A DNA stretch of 64,000 nucleotides from Aptenodytes patagonicus (Eukaryota > Chordata > Aves > Sphenisciformes > Spheniscidae), in NCBI RefSeq assembly GCF_965638725.1, contig NC_134950.1, positions 169,536,853 to 169,600,852 on the forward strand. Reading direction: 5' to 3'. Below, in pieces: positions 45,601 to 58,694 of the stretch. The notes under the pieces were generated by a model, which was not told the DNA's origin, made no database searches, and saw only the letters and a list, made by a program, of their open reading frames with translations. The stretch's first letter is position 1, and every line of letters begins with the position of its first letter. Position numbers and translations under genes: made by a program.

Positions 45601-48213
45601 AGCTGAAGGTAACAGTTCACTGTCGGGGGTGAAAGGAGGGGCAGGCTCGTCCCTCACCTAGGGTTAAGCTGGCAGCCTCTCTGCTGCTCCCTGGGTGTTG
45701 CTGACCACCTCCCTGGTGCAGGAGAGAAGCAGGTGCCAGCTTGACCAGCTTGGAGCTGGTGCACAGCAAAGGCAGGACCTGAAGTGATGCTGATGTGTAG
45801 CAGTGAGCAGAGCTGAGTCCCTGTAGGCACCTACTCAGGAGGGGTCTGTTAGCACCGATTACTGGAAGGCCGCTGAAAGAGCCTGGCTTCAGGGATGTGG
45901 TGATGCTACAGCTCCTAAGCCTTGTCTGAGAGGAGACTTCTTGATGCCAGAGAGGAAAAAGCATGCCTGCAAAACTGAGCAGGACCTGATGGCTTGTGGG
46001 AGGTTTAGTTGCCCATCAGGATGTCTGATGATGAAGGGTGCATTTTAGGGTAGGAGTACGTATGGGAGACTATTACTGGCTGAGTCTATACCAGAGGGGG
46101 AAGCATTGCCTTGAGATAAGCGTCAGCTGAGGCTGGCTTGTTGAGATGCCCTGGCTGTTCTAAAAGTGAGCCTGCTTTTATGTTCAGCCATCTCCTGTGC
46201 AGCTGGGCTGTCTGAAAACTGATTTGCACCATATTACAGCTGGCTGATGGGGGTAGCTTGGAGCAGCCCCAGACTGCCGGGATCCCTGAGAAAGCATTGC
46301 ATTTCACTTTCCTCCCCTCTCTGCTTTTCTTGTGCCTTAAAGCTTTGGGTGTACCTCCCCTCCCTCCCCTTCTCTCTAACATGGCTAGGGGGTGGTGGAA
46401 ATGCCATAGCGGCGTCTGGGAATTGTGTTGGGTCTTGCACTACCGGGCTTTGGAAGTGGCAGGTGACAAGATTAGCCATGCTGGGGTGACAGGCAGGCTG
46501 GTTAACTTCAGTCCTGCTGTGCCCCCGTGCTAGTGGGATGGCAAACTGACCTGTAGGAGCTTGCTGCTTTCTTAAGCTGCCTGGTCTGTGGCTCTGAGGT
46601 TGCAACCTGTCCAGGCCATAAATCAAAACCCCTCTATTTCTTTCCGAGTGTTCTGATTTATAGTCTGACTCAGTTTTGATGCACCCCCTCCTTTTTTCTT
46701 GCTGGAAGAAGTGTTGGTTTCTGCAGCTTGGGGTTTGCTCCGCTTTCCTCCAGCGGCAGCAGGAGCTGGGCAGCTCTGCCCCCTCTGCGAACACTTGTCA
46801 GGACAGTAGTAATGTTACAAGTGGCTCATGCTTACATAGTGTTTATATTGACAGATTGCAATGTTCTTCATAAATGTAACTGATCTGTACACTGCACGCA
46901 GGCAACAGGAACCCTTAAATGCTTCTGTGGGGGAGAGGGAGGGAGGGGAAGCATAGCTTGCCCTAATTTACCAACACATCGCTAGTGAGAGCAGGTTCCT
47001 TACTGCATGGTGGGGCTTTTTGGTGTGGGAAGTGCAATATGTTTTTGTTCCCGTTGGCAGGTGCAAAATAGGTACCCCACTATGCTTTAGGTGCTGCTGG
47101 GGTAGAAATATTACATAATCTGCAATTCAGGGTGTGGTTCTGCTAAAATTACTTAGAAAAGATCTGAATACTGGACTTGGAGGGGTATTCGGGGGTTGTG
47201 ACCACCCCGATGGGGTGGTGGGCTCTTAAGGAGGCTGAGAGTTAGCATGAGTTTCTGAACTCTGACACTACAAGCGCGTGGCATCAGCTTGAATGTCATC
47301 TCCAATAAAAGCAAGCCCACTGGCGCTGGCAGGCTTTGCTGCCTGTTTTTTCCAGCCTGCGGGCTATGCTAGGTGCTAACATGGCTCTTGCATATCAAGA
47401 ATTACTGTACCTGTCACTTGATGGTAGTGTGGGGCCACACGCTTGCGTTTGCAGCTTCGGCCGAAGGCGTGTGAACTTCTCGGGAAGCTGTTGCCTAGCC
47501 AGGCCGCAGTGTGTTGGCTTTCCAGACGCGCTGGTCGTCTCTGGCGTGTGTGAGATGGAGCAGCTGGTTCTCAGCACAACCCAAAAAAACAAAACCTGGA
47601 CTCGGGTGGCGAGGGAGGAATGCGGCACGCAGGCAAACACAGCTGGAGCGTAAGGAGGCAGCTCCTGGGGCTGGGAGGGCGGCTTTGCCATCCCACCCTG
47701 GGGTGTTTGGCTTTTTCTAGATGGCGATGCTGGTTTTAAGGTGCTGGATTTCTGGTTTTCCTTGGAATAGGGAGGGTGTGCCTGGCTGTTTCTTTTTCTT
47801 GCTCCTTTTGAGCTGGGTGAATTGTCACGTAGAGACTGATCTGTCTGAGTCCTGACTGGCTTCTCTCCCAAAGTTGGCCTCTCTGGGTCAGTTGAAAGCA
47901 GTGTTTAACCTCCATTCCTTTATGAAGGGGAATCCCATGCCCAGAAGCAGCATTTGCTTTCTAGGTGCTTGAAGGTGGCACTGGAATTGAAGTGCCATAA
48001 GGGCAGTGACAAACCCAGGAGCATTTGGAAAAATAACTGCATGCAGCTAAGGTCCACCAGACCTGCATCTACAGTCCTAGGGACTCAGATCTGTCCCAAA
48101 TTAGGGTGTGAGGTACCTGAAAGCTTCCTCCGTCTGCAGTGTGCTCAGAGGATGGAGCAAAACTTTATTCAGGCCTGGATTAGTATGTTTTGGACTCATG
48201 TACTGGACTGACC

Positions 48214-48273
48214 GTGTTGCTTGAGGCTTGGGAATCACTACCTTGTGCCTCAGTTTCCCTTACTTGGAAAGAC
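48214..48273 (+). repeat. MIR/CORE-SINE-like remnant
   Basis: The words GTGTTGCTTGAGGCTTGGG, AATCACTACCTTGTGCC and TCAGTTTCCCTTACTTGG follow the MIR core order, including the typical CCTCAGTTTCC. Confidence 0.5.
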
Positions 48274-48539
48274 ATCGGGGCCGTCTCTCTCTGAACTCAA
48301 CTTGTTAATGGACACGGCGGCTGCATACAATGCTCACCAAATACTGCATGTTTTATTGCAGGGGTCACCAGTGCTACAGATAACTCCCTAGGGGGAGAAG
48401 ATGGCTTGTTAGAGTATTAAGTGATACTTGGCAAAGCAGGAGGAGGCCAGTGACTTTCTTTAGTGTGACTGGTGATGCAGAACTGGAGGCCAGGAATCTA
48501 TAGGACTCCGGTCTCCTGGTGAAAGGCCCGGTCAATGAT

Positions 48540-48695
48540 TAACTTGCTTTCTGGAAGCTGCTAACAACAATAAAAGGGAGTCCAGCCCCACAACCCCAAC
48601 ACAAAAAGCCCATGAGTGTTTAATAATTAAAGGCCTTGTGCTTTATCGCAGGGTAATGAGAATTGCCTTAAGGCTTATTCAGTGGTAGGTAATTG
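48540..48695. promoter_or_regulatory. Candidate conserved non-coding element in WNT9A intron 1
   Basis: AT-rich unique stretch with GAGTGTTTAATAATTAAAGG, GCTTTATCGCAGGGTAATG and AGGTAATTGAATTAGG. Several homeodomain words and no repeat signature. Confidence 0.3.
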
Positions 48696-49514
48696 AATTA
48701 GGTTGTGGGATTGGGAAGGGGGAGGGTTAAGTGGAAGGTCTGGAAGACTGCAAGGAGAAGCAGATGTGATGCTCCTTAGTTTGAAACTTTCTGACTGGAC
48801 TGGGTTTTGTCAGTCTTTGCTGCTTTCTTCATTTTTCTGTCTGTTTAACCTGCTGTGCTTGCAGACTTGGTGTAATTGCCTCCTGGAGAAGATGTTCCTG
48901 TCCCAGGGATGCTCCATTCCCTTCATTTTGGGGAGATGCTGACAGTGTTTTTATTCCTGTGTTTTCCTTGGCAAAACATTGATATTTAAAGGCTTCTTGA
49001 TTTTTTTTTGGTGGAAAAGCCAAGCCAGAAGATGCTGCTGAACTAGCATCTGTATTCTTGGAGTCTCAGTAGCCAGAGGAGGTACTGAACCAGTGAGCAT
49101 CACTGAACCAGTGCTTCCACTGCATGAGGCAGCTTCTGATGTAGAGCTGACCAGAGCTGCACAGGGGTGGTGGGACCTAGAAAGCTCAGCTCATAAGAGC
49201 TAAAGGCCAGACTTGCCTGCCCTGTCTCCTCCTTATGTCTCTGTGCATAGCTGCTCTCTAAGAAGAGGGACTTAAGTTGGATAGGGATTTTGAAGCTTTT
49301 TTTTGGAGACCACTGAGGAGATGCTACATTGGAATATCCCCATGGGGGAGACTGTCTTGAACATGGTCTCCTGGGTCAGGCCACCAGAAGTGTAAGGACT
49401 TCTGCTGCCAGAAGCTCTGTATTGATCCTCTGTTCCCATCGCATGGAGCAATGTGGCAACTTCAGGGCTTGGGTTCTCTGGTCACTTGAGTTCTGTAGAG
49501 TACAAATGGGACAG

Positions 49515-50047
49515 TGTTGTGGTTTAACCTCAGCCGGCAACTGAGCACCACGCAGCCACTTGTTCACTCTCCCCCTTCCCCAGTGGGATGGGGGAGAGAA
49601 TTGGAAGAGTAGAAGTGAGAAAACTCATGGGTTGAGATAAGAACAGTTTAATAATTGAAATAAAATAATAAAAGAATATACAAAGCAAGTGATGCACAGT
49701 ACAATTGCTCACCACCCGCCGACCGATGTCCAGCCAGTCCCTGAGCAGCGGCCCCCCCGGCCAGCTTTCCCCAGTTTATGTACTGAGCATGATGTCCCAT
49801 GGTATGGAATGTCCCTTTGGCCAGTTGGGGTCAGCTGTCCTGGCCGTGCCCCCTCCCAGCTTCTTGTGCACCTCCAGCCTGCTCAGTCGGTAGAGCATGG
49901 GGAGCTGAAAAGTCCTTGACTAGTGTAAGCACTGCTCAGCAACAACTAAAACATCGGTGTGTTATCAACATTGTTCTCACCCTAAATCCCAAACACAGCA
50001 CTGTACCAGCTACTAGGAAGGAAATTATCCCAGCTGAAACCAGGACA
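49515..50047 (-). mobile_element. Solo LTR of an avian endogenous retrovirus (ERVL-type)
   Basis: This 533-bp element lies in minus orientation, with TG...CA ends (TGTCCTGGTTT at its 5' end, AACCACAACA at its 3' end). It is flanked by an exact 5-bp target-site duplication GACAG at 49510-49514 and 50048-50052. In minus sense it has a TATA-like TACATAAAC (49782-49774) and an ATTAAA polyadenylation signal (49652-49647). Its sequence matches a widespread bird LTR family whose copies begin with this CTGGTTT and end with GGTTAAACCACAACA. There is no internal gag, pol or env sequence on either side, so it is a recombined solo LTR. A 5-bp duplication fits ERVL better than ERVK. Confidence 0.92.
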
Positions 50048-50779
50048 GACAGCTCTTACCCTAATGTTTGCTGCCAGAGGCATTTGAGAGGAGAGGGCTC
50101 AATGCATTAAAACTGTCTTGATCTGCTGTATGTAAAGGCTCCCTCTGCCTAACCATGCAGCTACAGCTACCTCCTGGAGAAAGCACTCTTGGGTGGGATG
50201 GCACTTGCTTAGCTCATACTAAGTCTGTTAGACACAAACTTCTTTACCCCAAATTCCCTGACTGTCCAGGTAGCAACCTGCCAGCTTCCCAGTGCTTCTC
50301 TGAGGGTGTGTGTTGAAGCAATCCAAGGAGTCTCATGTACCTGGCTTTCCAGACTGCAAACATGCTGAGCCTCTGGCTTCCCTCCATAATGAAGCAGCCT
50401 TTCTCTCTGCAGCCAAAAAAAGCTCTCTAGTGGTTTGCAGCATGTTAATGCAGTTGGTTTCTCAATCCGAGCAGCCCTCAGGCAGAGGGCCTGTTGCTTG
50501 CACTGTTAAATGCTGATGGGAGGCTACTGCCCCTCCTGCAGCATGTGGCTGCGGGGAGACTGGTGCTGCAGGTTCTGGACCAGCACACGGTCTGGCTGCA
50601 GGCAGGACAGGTAGGATATGTTTTCCTGGCTTATTGAACCCAGAGCCGGGGAGCCAGCTCAGGTCAAGCTGAGTCGGAGCTAGAAATTATGGTGCTGGGT
50701 GGAAAGGGTTAACCCTTTAGAAGATGTCTTTGACATCTAGTTGCAATTTTTTTCCTCTTCTCCTGTTTGTAACCCTGCT

Positions 50780-51130
50780 TTTTAAGGTTCCCTCAGATCG
50801 TGGCTGTAAGTGCTAATGAGTCTTATCTCTTGAGATACTGTCATAAAATACACTTAAGAAGTTTATCAGCTCAGTAAGCTTTACATTTTATTGTAATGCG
50901 TGTTTGCACTGTGCTAAGTGGAACAGGGAGTATTTTGACTACATGGATAAACATAGCAGTTACGGGTTTTGCTCTAGCTGATAGAAAAATCTATTCTGAC
51001 TTTTTTCCCTTGGCTGTTGCGGAGAGCTCTATTTCAAATGGATCAGGCAGCTCCTGCATGTGCTATGTGGTCTTCCAGTCTGCTTGTGACCTTAAATCAT
51101 TCTTCTATAAGGTGTGGGGAGTATTTTGTT
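50780..51130. promoter_or_regulatory. Weak candidate non-coding element
   Basis: AT-rich unique stretch with TGTCATAAAATACACTTAAG, AAGTTTATCAGCTCAG and TTTTATTGTAATGCGTG. Texture only. Confidence 0.2.
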
Positions 51131-51359
51131 AATTCAGTTGCTGAAGGATTTCTTTTGGGGGAAGGGGAAATGACAGGTTAAAAAAACTTGAACTCTTCCT
51201 TTGGAAAGAGCACAGAGCAAAACAGCTCTTCTATACATCCACTGTAGAACATGCAAACTCAACAGTATCTGACATTAATGCTGAGTCTGTGCTGGCTTGG
51301 AAGGTAGCATGGAGTGTTCGGTTGATGTTGATGGGATGTCATGCTGTATGGGAGTTGGC

Positions 51360-51480
51360 ATGAATTTTATGAGCGGATTCATTTGGCCTAGCTCATTAAA
51401 ATAGCATTAATTGGATAGCCAGATGTTTACGCAGTTTGGGGAGAAACTAGCTTGCTCTGACTTTTGCATTTGCTGTGTGC
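51360..51480. promoter_or_regulatory. Weak candidate non-coding element
   Basis: Contains CTCATTAAAATAGCATTAAT and TGGATAGCCAGATGTTTACG (homeodomain- and forkhead-like words) in unique DNA. Confidence 0.22.
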
Positions 51481-54400
51481 TGGACGGACAAGTTTCACAA
51501 TTGCAGCAAAAGTTTCCTTTCTTGGAAAAAACTGTTCTGAGTCTTCCAGAGACCGAAGTAGCATAATTGGCCATTTACTGTGCATAGTAGGAGGTAGCTT
51601 CTTGTGCAGTGGAGCAACATGTGATTTCCCCTAGATGTGAATGAAGTACTGAGATGCCCATAGGAATATCTGAGCTTTGCTTAAAAACCTGTCAAATGGC
51701 CCTGTCTGGCTAAGGCGGTCCTGGGAGGAACGGGCAGAAGCTTAGCCAGAACCTTGGTCTGATGTTGACCTTCTCTGAAACCAAATTGTAGAGCAGCCTC
51801 CCAAAGCAAGTAGGGTCAAGCAACTGTTGCTCTCAAGACCAAGTCCTTTTGGAAGAGGTCAGCTGATGAGCAAAAGAATTAGCTTCCATCTGCTCTTGGT
51901 CTACTTAATTTTCTTCTCCATTGTTAGAGTCCAGCAAAATTAAGTTTCCTTTGAGATACACAAGGGTGTGTCTTGAGTCTGACCACTGGGTGATGCCTTC
52001 CTGTGTAACGTACAGGTAGGTGAGACAGGCTGCCAGGGTGAATTACTTTGAAGCACAGAGCCCATGGCTTGACACTGGGTTTCCTGCTTCTGTACGTTAA
52101 GCACCTCTTAACTTCTTCCCAAAAGGTCATGGCCCTGCTCCAAAAGCCTCAGCACTGCCAGATGAGCATCTACTGAGGTAGGCTCACCCATGTCTTCAAG
52201 AATACCTGCTCTAACTTCCAGTCAGAGCAAGTTATTACCCTTTAAATTCTACCTCCACAAAGTGCCTTATTTACGTTCCCTGCTGTCATCAATCAGCTGC
52301 ATGTGACAGCTTCCCCAGCTCTGCATGTGGGAGTGTGCTGTGTGTTGCTACAGCGTGCGCAGGAGTGCACTGGTGCTAGCTGACCCCTCCGTAGGCTTGG
52401 CTGGAGGGGCCGTCGGTGGGGGGGCTGCAGGATCACCCAAGCGCTCACGTTACAGAGGAGTGCCCATCTGCTGAGCTCTGGCATGCGCAGCCTGGCAGGT
52501 TGCTCTCACGGACTTGTTTGCTGCGATCTTTGTAGACTTTCCCTGCCTGATCGCCTGAAAGAAATGGCACAGAGGCGTTGCTGTGCCCTAGTCCTCATGA
52601 TCCGCCTACAGCTAATTCCCAGAGTAGACCTTGCTGTGTGACCCCCTGCTGAGTTGGGTGCATTGACTGACTTTTACTATTACGGTGAGCTCAGACCTTT
52701 ACGTATCCTCATTGCAATGTCTTCTCTGTGGGTTGATTATTTTTTTTAAAGTTTGGTGATCTCATGCTTGGTATTGCAACAAAACAAAGCCAGGCAGCCC
52801 TGGGGGCAATAACTGCACTTCTCTTAGACTGCAGCTGAAGATTGTAGGTGAAGCTAGTTTTGCATGTTGCAGAGGACCTCTCGCAGGGCTTTCCAGCTCC
52901 ATCTTCTAGGATTACTGTTAGTAAGCACCTTGCTCTCTGAAGTTGCCAAGGTGAAGTGTTCAATCTTCTGGATGTTGAGATAGTGCTCCTTGGCCACGCC
53001 TGAAGCTGAGCTTAGAGGGGCTGCAGTTTACCCTGGTGACCAGCACGATGCCTCACTTTTTGAATCAGCGCTAAGACCTCTGGTAGCTGACTGCTGGTAG
53101 GGTGTGTTTTTTCTGGTGGGGATCTACCCTGCTTGGCCTTAGCACTGAAGCTCCTCACCGCCTGCAGGAAGGGTAGGTGTCTTGCCTGCAGAAGGTCTGC
53201 CAGATCCTTTCCCAGATGGCTTGCTTCCCCAAATCTTGCTTTGACTTCAGTGTCTCCTGATTCCCATGGAAAAACCAGTCAGCCCTGTCTCCTGTGGGTG
53301 TGCAGAGCCTCTTGTAAGGCAGTGCCTTTCAGCATTGCGGAGTGTAAATGAGGGTGCATCAGAGAAAGCATCGCAAAATACTCGGGCAAGCAAAGAAACT
53401 GTGCTTCCACTCGAGTTTAGCATAGGAAGGCCACTGTGTGTTTTGGTGTTTCTCAGCTTCTTTACATCCTACTGCTCTCTAGCCTCAAGCACAAGTATCC
53501 CAACCCAGCCAGGTCTGAGGAGGCCTGGATACCTCCTTCAGTAGTCTCAAAAGAGACTTCTAGTGTCCCTTCTCAGGCGTGGGAGCATCTGAACCCCACT
53601 GACCTGGGGCATGCCACAGCACTACACGCCTCTTGCAGTGGCACTGCTTGTAGAGCTGAACTTCTCCACTGTATGGAACCAGCTTTGGTCCTGCTCAGGT
53701 GAGAGTTATGATGTGAATGAATGAGCTATGATGTGTGCTATGACATCAGAGTGTCTGGGAGACAAGTTTAGCTCAGGGTGGGGTATTCATCTGGGAGCCA
53801 GGGCAGCTGGTGGGACTGGGTAGGTACCCAGGGAAACAGCTGAGTGATTGCACTTAGGATGAGGATCCAACTTGGCCAAATCCTTTTGGGCTGGCCCCAC
53901 TGGTGCTGGTTACAGGGACCTCTCCCAGAGCAATCGGTGACTTCAGTGGAGCTTGCCCAGCTCAGTGACAGAGTTCAGCTTACTGCTCTGTTGCAAGCCC
54001 TGCTGTGCTACAGCTCTCCGGGGCTGCCCATCTCCTCTGACAAGAAACCCTATCCTGGAGCCCAAACCCCTCTGGGGACAGTTCACCAGAACTGATACTT
54101 TATTTAAAAGAACTGACTTGTTTTGCTTAATCTTGACAAAATTCTTTTCTAGCCCTAATCCTCTTCCAGTGTAAGGTGAGATCTTGAAATACCTGGCAAA
54201 CTTATAGCATACCTCTCTTTCTGCATCTCTGGGCCCCTCTGTAATCAAAGGTGAAGGGGGGTAGGGATGTTTTCAGCCCCTGCCAAAGATAAATCTCCTG
54301 CTGGGAGCTAGCAGGGAGCTATTTCCCAGTCTGTGGTTAGCAAGTTGATCTGACAGGCCAGAGGTGAAACAGCCACTTGAGCTGAATTACAGGGTCTAAC

Positions 54401-55590
54401 CAAAGATCCAACACTTCCTTTGGCTCATTAGCACGGCTGTGTTGCATCCCTGGTGACTATTTCTATCTTCTGGCTTGTCCCATGTTGACTCTGGAAATCC
54501 AGAGGCTTAGCATGAGTTTGAAGAGAGGACTGAAGCTGAAGACCTGTTCTTGGGAGAGTGTGAACTGGGCTAAACAAGGCTTTGAGCAGTCCCTGCGGTC
54601 AGTGTTACATGGCTATTCTTTGTTCTGCCTGATTGAAGCCATAATCTCCATGCTGGTTTCTGTAGCTGATGAAGATGTGTTTATAGGCAGAGACCTGTCC
54701 CCGCAAGGTGCGGGACAGATGCTGGGCCAAAGAGATTTGGAGGGGAGTGGGACCAGGCATAATCCTGCATTTGTCTCCTGAGCTTGCAGAGGGATCAACA
54801 GCCATGCAGAAACAAATCTTATGATGTAGTGGAGATGCCTTAAAACTAACTGCAGTTTGCCTCTGGGGAGCTTGTGGTCCTGTCTTCCCCAAGTGCATGG
54901 ACTGGGTTCCCTGTGGGCTGTCCCAGATGCTGCCTTGTGGGAGGTACCAGGGTAAGAGAAGGGCATCCTCCCTCAGCACCCTTGAGGCACTTGCTTGGGC
55001 TGCTGCAAGGCTCATGGAAAATCTGAGAGCTGGAGCTGTCACTGGGAGCGGGGAGGTGAGCTTGAAGGCTTGGCCTTTTCTGACTTGTTGGAGCTTGGGT
55101 CTGCACCAGGCTTGATGACCCTGTTACCTGGTGACACTGGCTGTATTTTTCCCATGTCCCCCAGCAGCTGGCTGGAGTTGGATGCTCTCCCTTGCAGGCC
55201 ATGCTGTAGGCAGGGGGCCATCTCACGGTGTGGAGGTGGGTGGTGGTGACCCCATCTGCTCCTGGAGGCTAACTGCTCCAGCACTGAGTGTGGTACGAGG
55301 CTGGTGAGCTGCTCTCAGGGATGCTGTGCTCCAGTTGCTGTTGGACAGAGCCAGCAGCACATGGTCAGAGGCAGGGGCAGTTGGGTAGCCTTGTTCAAAC
55401 AGATGCTCTTGCCTGCTTGTGTGGGGCTGTTTACTCTGTTACCAGAGCTCTTTGGAGCACTCCTTTCAAGTGCTTTCAATTGAAGTGGCTTTAGAGCTGG
55501 TGTCTGACCTGTCTGGATGTGTTCAGAGGCCAGGGGTAAGTTTTGCCTCATTGCTCCATGGGCGTGAAGAGGGGAGACTGCCAAGCATCT

Positions 55591-55641
55591 GTGTGGCTTT
55601 GGGAACATCCATTAACCTCAGGGTACTTCAGCTTGTAAAAC
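55591..55641 (+). repeat. MIR/CORE-SINE-like remnant
   Basis: The words GTGTGGCTTTGGGAACATCC, ATTAACCTCAGGGTACTTCA and GCTTGTAAAAC parallel the MIR core (GTGTGACCTTGGGCAAG, TTAACCTCT, CTGTAAAAT). Confidence 0.4.
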
Positions 55642-56269
55642 AAGTCTGTTTTCAGGGGGAGCAGGCTGTGAGCTGAGTCAGGGACTTGGTGCGCATCCCT
55701 TGGCTTTCCTCAGGACCCCCAAGGGCTGTTAGATTATAGACAAGGTCTGAAAGTGTCTTCTATAGGTGCCTGATGAAGCAGAGCTGTCCAAGATCGGAGT
55801 TACTGATCCTGTTGCAACAATAAAGGGGGTTCAAAGACAAATGTGTGTGGGATCTACTGATGGCTTAGCGAGCTCTGAAATGCTAATAAGCAGGAAACCC
55901 CTAGCTTCAGCCTGCAAGGGTCTGACTTCAAAACAAGCTGTATGGTTGAACCTTCGTTTTAAGGGTGCAGTGTTGCACCCGCTCTCCTTTTCCAGAGCCT
56001 TGCTGGGAGATGCACGGCTGCATTTTCAGTGCAGCTGCTGCCCTTGCATAAAGCACCAGCCACGCATTGCTCTTGCTACTGTCAGCTGCCTGAGCGCCTC
56101 TGTTTATGTATCTAAAACTTGAAGGCCGGAGAAGGAAGAAATCTGACCAGTGCAATGGAAACCTTCAATTCCCTGCGGTCCCAGGAGGAGAAGAGTAGCT
56201 TTAGGCTGGAGCTAGGAATGAACTTCGTTTGTACACTGCCTCTGCTCTCCAGGAGGATCAGCCAGGAAA

Positions 56270-56420
56270 AATATCAACAGTTCCATTAAAAAGTCTGCTG
56301 GTTTGCTAAAGTAGTGGAATAAACATACCTGTAAGGCATAACGGCCCGAACCGCACAGGAAACATTAACTAGAACGAACACACGCAGACTTGCTCCCTCT
56401 CCCCCTCTATATCTACCAGA
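56270..56420. promoter_or_regulatory. Candidate conserved non-coding element in WNT9A intron 1
   Basis: Unique stretch with CTGGTTTGCTAAAGTAG, GGAATAAACATACCTG (forkhead-like) and GAAACATTAACTAGAACG, and some CpG. It differs in texture from the surrounding low-AT intron. Confidence 0.3.
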
Positions 56421-57229
56421 TAAAAAACACTGCGCGTCCATGGTAATGTGTAAATCAAACAGCAGCTGGGGGATTATTCTTAGCTGGGGAAGAACTGGCT
56501 TGGATCAAACAGGGGCTTGGTTCTTTCCTAGAAAGGCAAAACCTGTGCTGAGCCTGCTCTGTGCTGCTGCCTGGGGGGGGACCTGCAGTAGAAACTGGGG
56601 CAGGATGGGGTTTGGGGTGGTTGTTAGCCCTCTTTGATTTCTGTTGCCCCTTCTTAGCTTCCCTTTCCCTATTTCTGTGGCAAGAGTGTGGGGCTGAACT
56701 GTTTTTGCTCTAACCAGTTGAAAAGCCGGTGTGGAAACCAGTGGGAAGTGGGTAACACCCTGGGAGCTTGCAGAAGAGTGGGGTGGATGTGATAGCACTA
56801 AATGGGGAAAACAACCACCCCCAGCCATTAGTGTATGGTGGAGGTGGTCCCTTCAGTCCTCCACTGAGCCCACAATACATCTCCTGACATCTACATTACA
56901 TATTTCAGTGAGGGGATGTGAGCTTCAAGTGTGGCTTGAATGAGAGATGCTGCCAGCACTTTTTTTTTGGACCAGTAACCTGGTCCCTGAGCTGCCCATA
57001 AAAACAGCTTTCCCCCTTGGCCATACCCAGCATATATGGTATGTACAGAAAAGAAATGTGGAAAATGCCTTCAGTTGCAACCAGATGGCACCTGTCAAGC
57101 ACAAGTAGACGTTTCTATTAGTGTTCTTATTTGAGTGTCTTGGACCACTCCCAGCCTCTCGATAGCAAAATAGCCCTGCTGTAGCTGTCCTCCCAGAGCA
57201 GCCCCGGAGGCAGATTGATGTGATTATTG

Positions 57230-57470
57230 CATGCTAGAGACAGTCCCGGTGCTCCCAGGCCTCATCTGCACAGCCACTTAGCACAACTAATCTGAACTGA
57301 CTTTTAAAGTGGATTAGTTCAATTACTCTTAACTAGCCCTGGTGGAAACACTCTCCTTGGGGATTAAAGATCCTTAATTCACTTTAACATACTTGATTTC
57401 AATGCAAATCAGGCTAAACTGAATTAAGGGCACTTTAGAGCCTTGTATGGAGGCACTCCTTCAAAATTGA
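57230..57470. other. AT-rich block with imperfect inverted repeats
   Basis: The arms TTAAAGTGGATTAG (57304-57317) and TTAATTCACTTTAA (57374-57387) are reverse complements at 12 of 14 positions, with a 56-nt spacer. A perfect octamer ATGCAAAT lies at 57402-57409. The block could be an old DNA transposon (MITE-like) or a conserved element. I cannot decide between them. Confidence 0.35.
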
Positions 57471-58669
57471 TGTGGTTTAACCACCCCACGTTGCATTCCT
57501 GTGCTCAGTTCGTTCCAGTTAGCATTGCTGAAGTGTCCCCTTACAGATGACTAATATAGGCAGCCTCTCAGATACAAAGCTGCAAACACATTACCTAGGC
57601 TAATGCGTGAACCAGCTCCTGTGAAGAGCTCCTGCATCTGCTGATTCAGTGCTTAAAATTGCCCAGCCGGGGTGTTTTAGAGGTGTTTGCTCTCTTGGTT
57701 TTTTTCACTCTTTTTTCTTTTCCACTTCTTGCTTTTTTAATTCTTCAAACCAAGCTCTTTGCTTTTTCACTTAAAAATGCAGGGCAGTGAGTCACACACC
57801 AGTTTTTCTCTGTTGTCCTTAACTCACTGGATAAAACGGGAGTACTTCACCAACAGTGCATTCATCCTCATAGCTCAGTAATTTAACTCTCCAGTTGAAG
57901 ATGAGCTGTGGTTGTGCAAGATTGGCCTCTGTTTCCCTGAACCTTGAGTGAAAAATAGTCATTACATCTGTGACGCTCTGGGCAAGTGAGCAGGATAATT
58001 CATGTTTTGGAGAGAGGCGGGCAGGACAGGGGCTTTCTTCTGTGTTTTAAGTGTCAGATGATGTGTGTATTGGGGAGAAGAGGGGAATCCTGCCAGCACC
58101 AGGTGAGGGGAAGATCCCTGAGCAGGGGGGGAAAATGCTCGCAACATATTTTTTTTTTCCTTTATATTGACTGTAAACATTTTGGCTCTGCTTTCCGAAG
58201 GGGAGAGGTAGTAGCACTGACCCCCTCTGCAGATGAGGCTTTCCATCTCCTTGCCTGTATCCCTGCAGTCCTTTAGCTGATTTAATACCGTCCTGACTCC
58301 TTGGGCTTTACCTGAGAGCCCTGTTTTGCTGCTCTGGGCTCAAATTTAATCCCTGCTGAGCGACTGCCAGCAGACTGGGGAAGGGATGGCTATTTGGCAC
58401 GGCTTTGCCATCTTTCACAGGGGTGGTGGCTGAGGAAAGGGAGGGTTAAACCTGGTGACTGAAATGAGTGCCAACATTGCTCCTGGTACTGCTTCTTCAG
58501 CCTGCCAGAGCAAAGGTTTATTTTGCTAATAGCTCTCTAACTTCACTCTCCCCTCCTTGCATGTCCCCCTGCTTATGATGTTTCAGCTCCTCTACTTAGT
58601 TTAGCATCGCTTAAGAAATAGGTGAGCAGTTTGGGTGGTCACAGGAGCAGCTGGCAGCTATATGAGCTT

Positions 58670-58694
58670 TTTTTTTTGGGGGGGGGGGGGGGGG
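58670..58694. repeat. T-run/G-run junction
   Basis: A T run followed directly by about 17 G on the plus strand. Likely length-polymorphic and a sequencing-error hot spot. Confidence 0.85.
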
